In this document: one piece after another, positions 7,569 to 15,002 of the stretch
Layout of the letters: each line of letters opens with the position of its first letter
Position numbering within the stretch: the stretch's first letter is position 1
Assembly (NCBI GenBank): GCA_035551575.1
Contig: DASZNJ010000139.1
Coordinates: forward strand, 1-25,259
Direction of reading: 5' to 3'
DNA: 25,259 nucleotides
Source: JABFXC01 sp035551575
GTDB taxonomy: Bacteria > Gemmatimonadota > Gemmatimonadetes > Gemmatimonadales > Gemmatimonadaceae
Translations under genes and position numbers: made by a program
Notes under the pieces: generated by a model
What the model saw: the letters and a program-made list of their open reading frames with translations, nothing else
Told to the model about the DNA's origin: nothing
Database searches by the model: none

Positions 7569-10061
7569 ATGGCAATGAAGAAGACCGGCGCCAAGCGCGC
7601 CGCGAAGAAGACGGGGCGCACTGCGACCCCGGCGGCAAAGGCCGCGGCGAAGCGCGGCGCGGCTGCCGCCGTTCGCGACGGCGCCGCGGCCGCGGTCGGG
7701 AAGCGCGGGCGCAAGGCCGCGGTCACCGAATACGGTGACGTCGGTGCGCCGTCGGGGTCGACCTCGCTCGTCATCGTCGAGTCGCCCGCCAAGGCGAAGA
7801 CGATCGGCAAGTACCTCGGCCGCGGCTATCGGGTCAAGGCGACCGTCGGCCACATCATGGACCTCCCCGAGAAGAAGCTCGGCATCGACATCGACAACGG
7901 CTTCGAGCCGGACCTCGTGCCGATCCCCGGGAAGGAGAAGACCATCGCCGATCTCAAGGACGCCGCGAAGGACAGCCGCGAGATCTTCATCGCGACCGAC
8001 CCTGATCGCGAAGGCGAAGCGATCGCGCAGCACGTCGCCGGTCACGTCACCCGGAAGAACGGCGCCCCCGTCAGGCGCGTCCTCTTCCACGAGATCACCA
8101 AGGACGCGGTCCAGAGCGCGATCGCACAGGCTGGGTTCATCGACGAAAAGAAAGTCGCGGCCCAGCAGGCACGTCGCGTCCTCGATCGCCTCGTCGGATA
8201 CAAGGCGAGCCCGATCCTCTGGAAGACGGTGAAGAAGGGGCTGAGCGCCGGCCGCGTGCAGACCGTCGCGCTTCGCCTCATCGTCGAGCGCGAGCGGGAG
8301 ATCCGCGCCTTCAAGGCGGTCGAGTACTGGACCATCGAGGCGCTGCTCGAGAAGAAGGGCCAGCGCTTCACGGCGAAGCTCCACCACGTCGACGGCAGGA
8401 AGGCGGAGATCGGCAGTGAGACCGCGGCGACCAGGATCCTCGCCGAGGTCGCGGCGCGCAAGGAATTCCCGGTCACCGACGTCAAGCGTCGCGAGCGCCG
8501 CAAGAATCCCGCGGCCCCCTTCACGACGAGCACCCTCCAGCAGGAGGCGGCGAAGAAGCTCGGCTTCGGCAGCAAGCGGACGATGCGCGTCGCGCAGGAC
8601 CTGTACGAGGGCATCGAGATCGGGCCGGAAGGCGCGGTCGGCCTCATCACGTACATGCGTACCGACTCGACGCGCGTCTCCGAGACGTCGGCGCGCCAGG
8701 CGCAGGACTACCTGCGCACGCTGTTCGGGAAGGAGTTCGTCGCCCCCGGGCTGCAGCTCTACGGGAAGGCGAACGCCGCCAACGCGCAGGACGCGCACGA
8801 AGGCGTCCGTCCCACCGACCCAACCCGCCGCCCGGATGCGATCAAGCGCTACCTCAAGGACGACCAGTTCAAGCTCTATGAGCTGATCTGGAAGCGCTTC
8901 ATGGCCTCGCAGATGACGCCGGCGGTGTTCGACACGACGACGCTCGACTACGAGTTGACGCCGGAGAACGCGCCAGCCGGCGCGAAGAAGCCGACGGCAG
9001 TGTACCTGTTCCGGTCCACCGGCAGCGTCATCAAGTTCCAGGGCTTCCTCGCGCTGTACAAGGAGGCGCGCGAGGAGGGGGACAGCAAGGCGCTCGAGGA
9101 CGAGCAGGCCCTCCCGGTCGTCGAGCTCGGCGAGCGGGTGCCGGTCGTCTCGATCACCCCCTCGCAGCACTTCACCGAGCCGCCGCCGCGCTTCTCCGAG
9201 GCGAGCCTCGTCAAGGAGCTCGAGCGGTTAGGCATCGGCCGCCCGTCGACGTACGCGTCGATCATCTCGGTGCTCGCCGACCGCCGCTACGTGCTCCTCG
9301 AGCAGCGGCGCTTCTTCCCGACCGAGCTCGGCGAGTCGGTGGAGAAGGTGATGGTGAAGCAGTTCCCCGACATCTTCAACGTCGCCTTCACCTCCGAGAT
9401 GGAGGGGGAGCTCGACAAGGTCGAGGGCGGATCGTTAGGCTGGCAGAAGGTCCTCAAGGACTTCTACAAGCCCTTCGACAAGTCGCTGAAGAGCGTCCAG
9501 GTCGAGGAGCTGATCGGCGAGGCGTACGACCTGAGCAAGGTCGCCGACCTCCGCTGCCCCGAGGACGGCGGCAAGCTCCAGCCGCGCGGCGGCTTCTTCG
9601 GGCCGTTCCTCGCCTGCGAGCACCATCCGAAGAACTGCAAGTATACCCGCCCGATCAGCGGCGAGAAGAAGAAGGCCGAGCTCACGGACTACAAGTGCCA
9701 CGTCTGCGGCGCGCCGATGGTGAAGCGCGACGGGCGCAGCGGCGCCTTCCTCGGCTGCAGCACCTTCCCGAAGTGCCGCGGCACCCGCAGCATGCCGACC
9801 GGGGTGATGTGCCCGAAGGACGGGGGCGAGCTGGTCGAGCGCAAGTCGAAGAAGCGCGGCACGAACTTCTACGCCTGCTCGAACGAGGATTGCGACTTCG
9901 TCGCCTGGAACAAGCCGGTCCCCGAGGTCTGCCCCGACTGCGGCTACGCCGGCGCGGAGGTCAAGTTCAACAAGACCCGCGGTGAGTTCCGGAAGTGCCT
10001 GAAGTGCGGCAACGAGTGGGACGTCGCGGCGCCGACCGAAGAGGAGGTGGGCGCGGCGTGA
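7569..10061 (+). CDS. topA: DNA topoisomerase I (type IA) with basic N-terminal tail
   Basis: This 830-aa enzyme relaxes negative supercoils through a 5'-phosphotyrosine intermediate. The TOPRIM domain begins VIVESPAKAKTI (Glu71) and holds the Mg-binding ATDPDREGEA (Asp144, Asp146). The catalytic Tyr362 lies in ITYMRTDSTRVS. The C-terminus (from about 663) carries four-Cys zinc ribbons: CPEDGG, CHVCG.....CSTFPKC, CPKDGG.....CSNEDC, and CPDCG.....CLKCG. Residues 1-65 are a Lys/Ala-rich extension with many AKK/AAKR runs, longer than the usual family N-terminus and reminiscent of histone H1-like tails. ATG 7569 directly follows the stop of the Smg-like gene. Two TTA-GGC motifs lie at 9226-9233 (variant) and 9433-9440. 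Confidence 0.97.
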   Translation: MAMKKTGAKRAAKKTGRTATPAAKAAAKRGAAAAVRDGAAAAVGKRGRKAAVTEYGDVGAPSGSTSLVIVESPAKAKTIGKYLGRGYRVKATVGHIMDLPEKKLGIDIDNGFEPDLVPIPGKEKTIADLKDAAKDSREIFIATDPDREGEAIAQHVAGHVTRKNGAPVRRVLFHEITKDAVQSAIAQAGFIDEKKVAAQQARRVLDRLVGYKASPILWKTVKKGLSAGRVQTVALRLIVEREREIRAFKAVEYWTIEALLEKKGQRFTAKLHHVDGRKAEIGSETAATRILAEVAARKEFPVTDVKRRERRKNPAAPFTTSTLQQEAAKKLGFGSKRTMRVAQDLYEGIEIGPEGAVGLITYMRTDSTRVSETSARQAQDYLRTLFGKEFVAPGLQLYGKANAANAQDAHEGVRPTDPTRRPDAIKRYLKDDQFKLYELIWKRFMASQMTPAVFDTTTLDYELTPENAPAGAKKPTAVYLFRSTGSVIKFQGFLALYKEAREEGDSKALEDEQALPVVELGERVPVVSITPSQHFTEPPPRFSEASLVKELERLGIGRPSTYASIISVLADRRYVLLEQRRFFPTELGESVEKVMVKQFPDIFNVAFTSEMEGELDKVEGGSLGWQKVLKDFYKPFDKSLKSVQVEELIGEAYDLSKVADLRCPEDGGKLQPRGGFFGPFLACEHHPKNCKYTRPISGEKKKAELTDYKCHVCGAPMVKRDGRSGAFLGCSTFPKCRGTRSMPTGVMCPKDGGELVERKSKKRGTNFYACSNEDCDFVAWNKPVPEVCPDCGYAGAEVKFNKTRGEFRKCLKCGNEWDVAAPTEEEVGAA

Positions 10062-10065
10062 CCCC

Positions 10066-10095
10066 GCGCCGCCGGCGGCGCCGTGTGTCGCCGCC
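10066..10095 (+). other. GC-rich palindromes between topA and trmFO
   Basis: A perfect 16-nt palindrome (10066-10081) begins 5 nt after the topA stop. Its right half can instead pair with 10089-10095 (GGCGGCG/CGCCGCC). No T-run follows, so this could be a weak or factor-assisted terminator or simply GC-rich sequence. Confidence 0.3.
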
Positions 10096-10108
10096 GGGCG
10101 ACTGCGCG

Positions 10109-10114
10109 TAGATT
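10109..10114 (+). promoter_or_regulatory. Putative -10 element for leaderless trmFO transcript
   Basis: TAGATT ends 6 nt before the trmFO ATG (10121), so transcription would start at or next to the A of the start codon. No Shine-Dalgarno is seen before trmFO. The matching -35 region is weak. The same hexamer occurs before hslU. Confidence 0.45.
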
Positions 10115-10120
10115 GAGCGC

Positions 10121-11476
10121 ATGACCCAGCGGCGGATCGACATCGTCGGTGGCGGCCTCGCCGGGAGCGAGGCCGCCTGGCAGCTCGCCGAGCGCGGCTT
10201 CGACGTCGTGCTCCACGAGATGCGCCCGGTGCGCGGCACCGCCGCGCACAGGACCGACCGCCTCGCCGAGCTGGTGTGCTCGAACACCTTCAAGAGCACC
10301 GAGGTCACCAACGCGCACGGGCTGCTCAAGGCCGAGATGCGCCTCCTCGGCTCGATGATCCTCCGCGCCGCCGACGAGGCACGCGTCGCCGCCGGCTCCG
10401 CGTTAGGCGTGGACCGCGACGTCTTCTCGGCGCGCGTGCACGACTGGGTGACGTCGCACCCGCGCATCACCGTCGCCCGCGAGGAGGTCACGGAGCTCCC
10501 CGAGGTCGGGATCGTCGCCACCGGGCCCCTCACCTCCGACGCGCTCGCCGAGGCGATCCGCACCCGCCTCGGGCTCGACGGCCTCGCCTTCTACGACGCG
10601 ATCGCGCCCATCGTCAGCCGCGAGTCGATCGACGATGCGGTCGTCTTCCGCGCCTCGCGCTACGGCAAGGAGACGATGGAAGGGGCGGGGGACGAGGGCG
10701 CCTACCTCAACTGCCCGTTCAGCCGCGACGAGTACGAGGCCTTCCTCGACGCGTTAGGCACCGCCGACCAGTTCACCGCCCACGAGTTCGACAAGGTGCC
10801 GTACTTCGAGGGGTGCATGCCCGTCGAGGAGATCGCACGCCGCGGCCGCGACACCCTCCGCTTCGGGCCGATGAAGCCGGTCGGGCTCGCCGACCCGCGG
10901 ACCGGGCGCGAGGCGTACGCCATCGCCCAGCTGCGCATGGAGGACCGCGCCGGCCAGATGTGGAACCTCGTCGGCTTCCAGACGCGGCTCCGCATCCCCG
11001 AGCAGCAGCGGGTCTTCCGGATGATCCCCGGCCTCGCCGCGGCGGAGTTCCTCCGCTTCGGCTCGATCCACCGGAACTCGTACCTGAACTCCCCGGGTGC
11101 GCTCTCGCCGCACCTCGCCCTCCGCGATGCGCCGACGACGATGTTCGCCGGCCAGCTCACCGGGGTCGAGGGATACACCGAGAGCACCGCGACCGGGATC
11201 CTCGCCGCGATCAACATGGCGCGGCAGCTCGGCGGCGAGGATGTCGTCATCCCGCCGCCGACGACGATGCTCGGCGCGCTCTACCGGTACCTGCGCGAGG
11301 CCGACCCGAGGTACTTCCAGCCGATGAACGCGAACTTCGGGCTGATGGAAGACCTCGGCGAGCGGGTCCGCGACAAGCGCCTCAAGCGCGAGAAGCTCGC
11401 CGCGCGGGCGTTAGGCGAGATCGCGCGCTGGCGCGACTCGCACGTCGCGCTGCCAGCAGGGGCCGCGGCGCGGTGA
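10121..11476 (+). CDS. trmFO: tRNA m5U54 methyltransferase TrmFO (folate/FAD-dependent)
   Basis: This 451-aa flavoprotein methylates U54 in the T-loop of tRNA using methylenetetrahydrofolate, unlike SAM-dependent TrmA. The FAD-binding motif VGGGLAGSEAA is at 9-19. The family signature ELVCSNTFKS places Cys53 at the number given for the Bacillus subtilis enzyme, and Cys232 (YFEGCMPVEEIARRG) corresponds to its second conserved Cys. Other blocks are YLNCPFSRDEY, MVGFQT-like NLVGFQTRLR, and FAGQLTGVEGYTES. The start at ATG 10121 is supported by a -10-like hexamer 6 nt upstream. Its stop overlaps the xerC start as GTGA. Three CGTTAGGC motifs fall in this gene (10401, 10752, 11409). The topA-trmFO-xerC order matches Firmicutes and others. 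Confidence 0.96.
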   Translation: MTQRRIDIVGGGLAGSEAAWQLAERGFDVVLHEMRPVRGTAAHRTDRLAELVCSNTFKSTEVTNAHGLLKAEMRLLGSMILRAADEARVAAGSALGVDRDVFSARVHDWVTSHPRITVAREEVTELPEVGIVATGPLTSDALAEAIRTRLGLDGLAFYDAIAPIVSRESIDDAVVFRASRYGKETMEGAGDEGAYLNCPFSRDEYEAFLDALGTADQFTAHEFDKVPYFEGCMPVEEIARRGRDTLRFGPMKPVGLADPRTGREAYAIAQLRMEDRAGQMWNLVGFQTRLRIPEQQRVFRMIPGLAAAEFLRFGSIHRNSYLNSPGALSPHLALRDAPTTMFAGQLTGVEGYTESTATGILAAINMARQLGGEDVVIPPPTTMLGALYRYLREADPRYFQPMNANFGLMEDLGERVRDKRLKREKLAARALGEIARWRDSHVALPAGAAAR

Positions 11477-12402
11477 GCACCGTGGCTGACGGCGGTGTCG
11501 GCGAGTTCCTCACCCACCTCGAGAAGGAGCGGGACGTCTCGCCGAACACCGTCAAGGCCTACCGCCGCGACCTCGACGAGCTCGTGACCTTCCTCGCCCG
11601 CTACTACGGCGAGCGCGACTGGAGCTGGCAGGGCGTCGATCGCCTCGCGCTCCGCGGTTACCTCGCGCACCTCCAGCGCCGCGGGCTCGGCAAGCGGTCG
11701 ATCGGGCGCGCGCTGTCCGCGGCGCGGAGCTTCTTCCGCTTCCTCCATCGCAACGAGGTCGTCGACGCGAATCCCGCGCGCGCGGCGAGCTCACCGAAGC
11801 TCGATCGCCACCTTCCCGGCTACCTCGATCGCTCGCAGGCGGGAAGGCTCTTCGAGCTCGCCCTCGCCCGCGCGATGGAGGGAGGGCACAACGGGGTGCG
11901 CGACGCGGCGATCCTCGAGCTGTTCTACTCGACGGGGATGCGGCTGTCCGAGCTGCGCGGCCTCAGCCGGCCGGACGTCGATCTCGTCTCGCAGCAGGTG
12001 AAGGTGCGCGGCAAGGGGCGCAAGGAGCGCATCATCCCCGTCGGCGACGCGGCGTCGCTCGCCCTCCGCAACTACGAGTCGAAGCGCGACGAGCTCATTC
12101 GCGCGATCGGCCCGAAGGCAGACCGCAACGCCTTCTTCCTCTCGCGCAACGGCAAGCGGCTCGGCGTCCGCGCGATCCAGCTCGCCGTCCAGAAGTACCT
12201 CGACGCGGTCGACGAGAAAGCGGGGCTGAGCACCCACTCGCTGCGCCACAGCTTCGCGACGCACCTGCTCGATGCCGGTGCCGACCTGCGCGCGGTGCAG
12301 GAGCTGCTCGGCCATGCGTCGATCGCCACCACGCAGATCTACACGCACACCAGTGTCGAGCGGCTGAAGGCGGTCTATCGCTCGGCCCATCCGCGGGCAT
12401 GA
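11473..12402 (+). CDS. xerC: Tyrosine recombinase XerC/XerD family
   Basis: This 309-aa recombinase resolves chromosome dimers at dif during division. The N-terminal SAM-like DNA-binding domain (about 7-95) contains FLTHLEKERDVSPNTVKAYRRD. The catalytic set is complete: Arg157 (STGMRLSEL), Lys181 (GKGRKER), His255 and Arg258 (HSLRHSFATH), His281 (LLGHASIATTQ) and nucleophile Tyr290 (TQIYTH). The GTG start at 11473 overlaps the trmFO stop by 4 nt, the usual sign of translational coupling. The longer open frame that begins upstream within trmFO is a shadow. Calling it XerC rather than XerD follows the topA-trmFO-xerC-hslV order; the sequence alone does not settle it. Confidence 0.93.
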   Translation: MSTVADGGVGEFLTHLEKERDVSPNTVKAYRRDLDELVTFLARYYGERDWSWQGVDRLALRGYLAHLQRRGLGKRSIGRALSAARSFFRFLHRNEVVDANPARAASSPKLDRHLPGYLDRSQAGRLFELALARAMEGGHNGVRDAAILELFYSTGMRLSELRGLSRPDVDLVSQQVKVRGKGRKERIIPVGDAASLALRNYESKRDELIRAIGPKADRNAFFLSRNGKRLGVRAIQLAVQKYLDAVDEKAGLSTHSLRHSFATHLLDAGADLRAVQELLGHASIATTQIYTHTSVERLKAVYRSAHPRA

Positions 12403-12447
12403 TCGTCGCATGAACAGGGTCGAGTCCGACCGGAGGTAGTGAAGAGC

Positions 12448-12843
12448 ATGCGCCTGGAACTGCTGCCCCTCGTCCTCGGGACGCTCGTCGCCCTCGCCGG
12501 GGTCGGGCTCATCGCCGACGCCTGGCTCCCCGACCGCGACGTGCTCCTGCCGCGCGAGCGGCGGCGGCGAATGCGCGCCGAGCGCAACCGGGGCGGCGAA
12601 GCCGTCCTCGGTCTCGCGGTGATCCTCATCGGCGCGGCCCTCATCGGCCGTGACGCCTGGACGCTGACCCCATGGGTTGCCGGGGCGGCCTGCCTGCTCA
12701 TCGTGATCGGCGCGCTGATGAACCGGCGCTACATCCGCGAGCAGATCGACTTCCGCGGCGCGGCGCGGCGTGACCCGACCACCCAGGTCAAGCCTGGCAT
12801 GCCCGAACAGACTCCGCCCTCCGGGCGGAACCGCATCCGCTGA
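12448..12843 (+). CDS. Small membrane protein, three predicted TM helices
   Basis: I do not recognise this 131-aa protein as a named family. It has three hydrophobic segments, about 4-25 (LLPLVLGTLVALAGVGLIAD), 51-66 (AVLGLAVILIGAALIG) and 72-90 (WVAGAACLLIVIGALM). A basic loop with RERRRRMRAERNR lies between the first two, suggesting a cytoplasmic loop. The hydrophilic tail ends in a Pro-rich stretch. GGAGG at 12432-12436 lies 11 nt before ATG 12448 and only 2 nt before a GTG at 12439, so ATG 12448 is preferred, with some doubt. It sits between xerC and hslV and is probably co-transcribed with xerC. A 7-bp hairpin (12813-12829) lies at its 3' end. Confidence 0.75.
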   Translation: MRLELLPLVLGTLVALAGVGLIADAWLPDRDVLLPRERRRRMRAERNRGGEAVLGLAVILIGAALIGRDAWTLTPWVAGAACLLIVIGALMNRRYIREQIDFRGAARRDPTTQVKPGMPEQTPPSGRNRIR

Positions 12844-12852
12844 CGCGCACGC

Positions 12853-12858
12853 TAGCTT
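12853..12858 (+). promoter_or_regulatory. Putative -10 element for leaderless hslV transcript
   Basis: TAGCTT ends 7 nt before ATG 12866. This spacing would put the transcription start at the start codon. No Shine-Dalgarno is visible. It supports ATG 12866 over the internal ATG 12890. Confidence 0.4.
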
Positions 12859-12865
12859 TCACGAC

Positions 12866-13429
12866 ATGAACGAATCGAGCAGCGGGGGGATGCCCCGTGT
12901 CCGCGCGACGACGATCCTCGCCGTCAGGCGTGACCATCAGGTCGCCCTCGGCGGCGACGGGCAGGTCACCGTTGGCGAGACGGTCATGAAGTCCAACGCG
13001 ACCAAGGTGCGCACGATGCACGGCGGCCGTATCGTCGCCGGCTTCGCCGGTGCCGCCGCTGACGCGATGACGCTGTTCGAGAAGTTCGAGGAGAAGCTCG
13101 AGCGCTTTCCCGGCAACCTGCCGCGCGCCGCGGTCGAGCTGGCGAAGGACTGGCGGAGCGACCGCGTGCTGCGCCGCCTCGAGGCGCTGCTCGCCGTCGT
13201 CGATCGCCAGCACGGACTGATCATCTCCGGCACCGGCGACATCATCGAGCCCGACGACGGCATCCTCGCCATCGGCAGCGGCGGATCCTACGCCCTCGCT
13301 GCCGCGCGCGCCCTGGCCGCGAATACCGACCTTCCCGCGGTCGAGATCGTGAAGCGCGCCCTGCACATCGCCGGCGAGATCTGCGTCTACACGAACACCA
13401 ACATCACCGTCCTCGAGCCGATCGGCTGA
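12866..13429 (+). CDS. hslV: ATP-dependent protease peptidase subunit HslV
   Basis: This 187-aa protein is the N-terminal-nucleophile threonine peptidase of the HslUV (ClpQY) protease. The mature protein should begin at Thr15 in RATTILAVRR, leaving a 14-residue propeptide. An internal ATG at 12890 would leave six residues. Family blocks are GGDGQVTVGETVMK, ATKVR.....GRIVAGFAGAAADAMTLFE, ELAKDWRSDRVLRRLEALL, and the Gly-rich AIGSGGSYALAAARAL. A TAGCTT hexamer 7 nt upstream favours the longer start. In many genomes hslU follows directly, but here two membrane protein genes (13485-16372) intervene. A GGGGTC-type inverted repeat lies just after the stop. Confidence 0.95.
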   Translation: MNESSSGGMPRVRATTILAVRRDHQVALGGDGQVTVGETVMKSNATKVRTMHGGRIVAGFAGAAADAMTLFEKFEEKLERFPGNLPRAAVELAKDWRSDRVLRRLEALLAVVDRQHGLIISGTGDIIEPDDGILAIGSGGSYALAAARALAANTDLPAVEIVKRALHIAGEICVYTNTNITVLEPIG

Positions 13430-13435
13430 GCGATC

Positions 13436-13461
13436 GGGGTCGGAACTCCGGCTCTGACCCC
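13436..13461. repeat. Imperfect GGGGTC...GACCCC palindrome (REP-like)
   Basis: Seven bases after the hslV stop, arms GGGGTCGGA and TCTGACCCC pair with one mismatch around an 8-nt centre. The GGGGTC/GACCCC termini look like those of short REP-type palindromes seen in many environmental bacteria. It could also act as a transcript end for hslV. Confidence 0.4.
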
Positions 13462-13472
13462 CGGCTCGGTGG

Positions 13473-13478
13473 TACGTT
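13473..13478 (+). promoter_or_regulatory. Putative -10 element for leaderless membrane-protein transcript
   Basis: TACGTT ends 6 nt before GTG 13485. The spacing matches the trmFO case and supports the GTG start. No Shine-Dalgarno is visible. Confidence 0.35.
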
Positions 13479-13484
13479 CGCGAC

Positions 13485-15002
13485 GTGACCGGGGCTGTGG
13501 CACGTCGTCTCTTTCGTATGGCATCTCCAGCCCCGGCCCGGCCGGCTACCGGTGATTTTCCCCCCCTCACGGCCGGGGCAAGCAGGAGCGGGAGCGCGCC
13601 GGAAGCGCCGCGGCGCGGGCGACGGGGCGCGATGATCGCGGCGACGCTCACCATCCCCGGTGTCGCGTTCGCCCTGCTGCTCCCCGCGCTGTTCAACGGC
13701 TATCCGATCCTCTTCTCGGACACCGCCGACTACCTGCTGCGCTCGCAGTCGCTGATGGCGTCGCCGATCCGCGCCCCCGGCTACGCGCTCTGGATCCGCG
13801 TCACGAGCGGCGGCGCGACGCTCTGGCTGCCGATCATCGCGCAGTCGCTCTTCCTCGCCACGCTCATCGTCCGCACGCTGCGGCAGTTCGGCCGGCCGGC
13901 CGCGCGCCAGACGTTAGGCATCGCCCTCGCGCTCACCATCGGCACCTCGGCGGGGTGGGTGTCGAGCAAGGCGATGCCCGACCTCTTCATCGCGATGGTG
14001 ATCCTCGGGCTCCATCTCGCCGTCGCCCGATGGGAACGGCTCGGGCTCGGTGATCGCGCCCTCGTCGTCGCCTCCGTGCTCATCGGGGGGACGATGCACC
14101 TCACCAACCTCCTCGTCGGCGGCGCCGTCCTCGTCGCGCTGCGGCTCCTCCAGCGGGCCGACCGCTCCGCGCCCCGCGCGCGGCGTGCATGGCTTCTCGC
14201 CGCCGCGCTTCTCGCCGCGTCGACCTCGCTCACGCGCGGGCTCGACTACATCCGGCGCGACGGCGGGAAGACGGGCGCCAACGGCAGCATGTTCGTGCTC
14301 TCCCACCTGGTCGAGACCGGGCTCGCCCAGCGCCTGCTGCAGGACCGCTGCGGCGCCGAGCAGTACGCGCTCTGCCCGGTGCGCGACACCCTCACGCGCT
14401 CGGTGGACCTCTTCGTCTGGCGCCCGCTGCAGAGCCCGCGCTACTTCGTGCTCCATGATGATCCGGCGCTCATTCGCGAGGAGACGAGCCGCGTCCTCGG
14501 CGGGATCGTCAGGCACTACCCGCTCGCCCTCGCCGGATCGTTTGTCAGCTACACCGCGCGGCAGCTCGTCGCCTTCCGCGTCAACGACGAGATCTGGCGC
14601 CACCGGCACCGCACGGAAGTGCAGCGTGTCATCATGGACATGTATCCCGGCGACCTCCCCGCGCAGGAACGCGCGCGGCAGCAGGAGAACACCCTCCGCC
14701 TTCCGTGGACGCCGCTGCTGCACCTGTTCATCTTCCTCGCCGCGGCGGCATTCAGCCTGATCATGCTTCGTCGCGCCTTCGCCGAGCGGGCTGTAACCCT
14801 CGCCGACAGCACCGGCCTTCATGTGGTCGTCTGGGTGACGCTCGTCGTCAACGCCGCGATCTGCGCCAACCTCGCCGCGGTGTTCTCGCGCTACCAGTCG
14901 CGCGTGTCGTGGCTCCTCCCGCTCGCCGTCATCGCGACGCTGCTCGAGCGCGGGATGCTGCGCTGGCCACTGCCTGCCCTCCGCCTGACGACGCGTCCAT
15001 GA
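13485..15002 (+). CDS. Polytopic membrane protein, GT-C-like, paralog 1
   Basis: This 505-aa membrane protein has about ten hydrophobic segments from residue 51 on. Residues 1-50 are a Pro/Ala/Arg-rich hydrophilic extension if GTG 13485 is the start; ATGs at 13518 and 13632 are alternatives. The first extracytoplasmic loop has YPILFSDTADYLL, followed by RAPGYALW, LWLPIIAQSL and SSKAMPDLF. A later soluble loop has LVETGLAQRLLQDRC and YALCPV, and the C-terminal end has FSRYQSRVSWLLP. An acidic motif in the first loop and an R-Q-R-x-W-LP block are reminiscent of GT-C lipid-linked sugar transferases, but this is only inference. It is clearly paralogous to the next gene, which it overlaps by ATGA. 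Confidence 0.7.
   Translation: MTGAVARRLFRMASPAPARPATGDFPPLTAGASRSGSAPEAPRRGRRGAMIAATLTIPGVAFALLLPALFNGYPILFSDTADYLLRSQSLMASPIRAPGYALWIRVTSGGATLWLPIIAQSLFLATLIVRTLRQFGRPAARQTLGIALALTIGTSAGWVSSKAMPDLFIAMVILGLHLAVARWERLGLGDRALVVASVLIGGTMHLTNLLVGGAVLVALRLLQRADRSAPRARRAWLLAAALLAASTSLTRGLDYIRRDGGKTGANGSMFVLSHLVETGLAQRLLQDRCGAEQYALCPVRDTLTRSVDLFVWRPLQSPRYFVLHDDPALIREETSRVLGGIVRHYPLALAGSFVSYTARQLVAFRVNDEIWRHRHRTEVQRVIMDMYPGDLPAQERARQQENTLRLPWTPLLHLFIFLAAAAFSLIMLRRAFAERAVTLADSTGLHVVVWVTLVVNAAICANLAAVFSRYQSRVSWLLPLAVIATLLERGMLRWPLPALRLTTRP

Noticed and set aside
7548..9170. 540-aa minus-strand open frame opposite topA
   Set aside because: It is a shadow of topA; the plus-strand frame has all type IA topoisomerase motifs.
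10276..11472. Long N-terminal extension of the xerC frame through trmFO
   Set aside because: The extension is His/Arg/Pro-rich shadow sequence. The XerC family N-terminus begins right after GTG 11473, which overlaps the trmFO stop.
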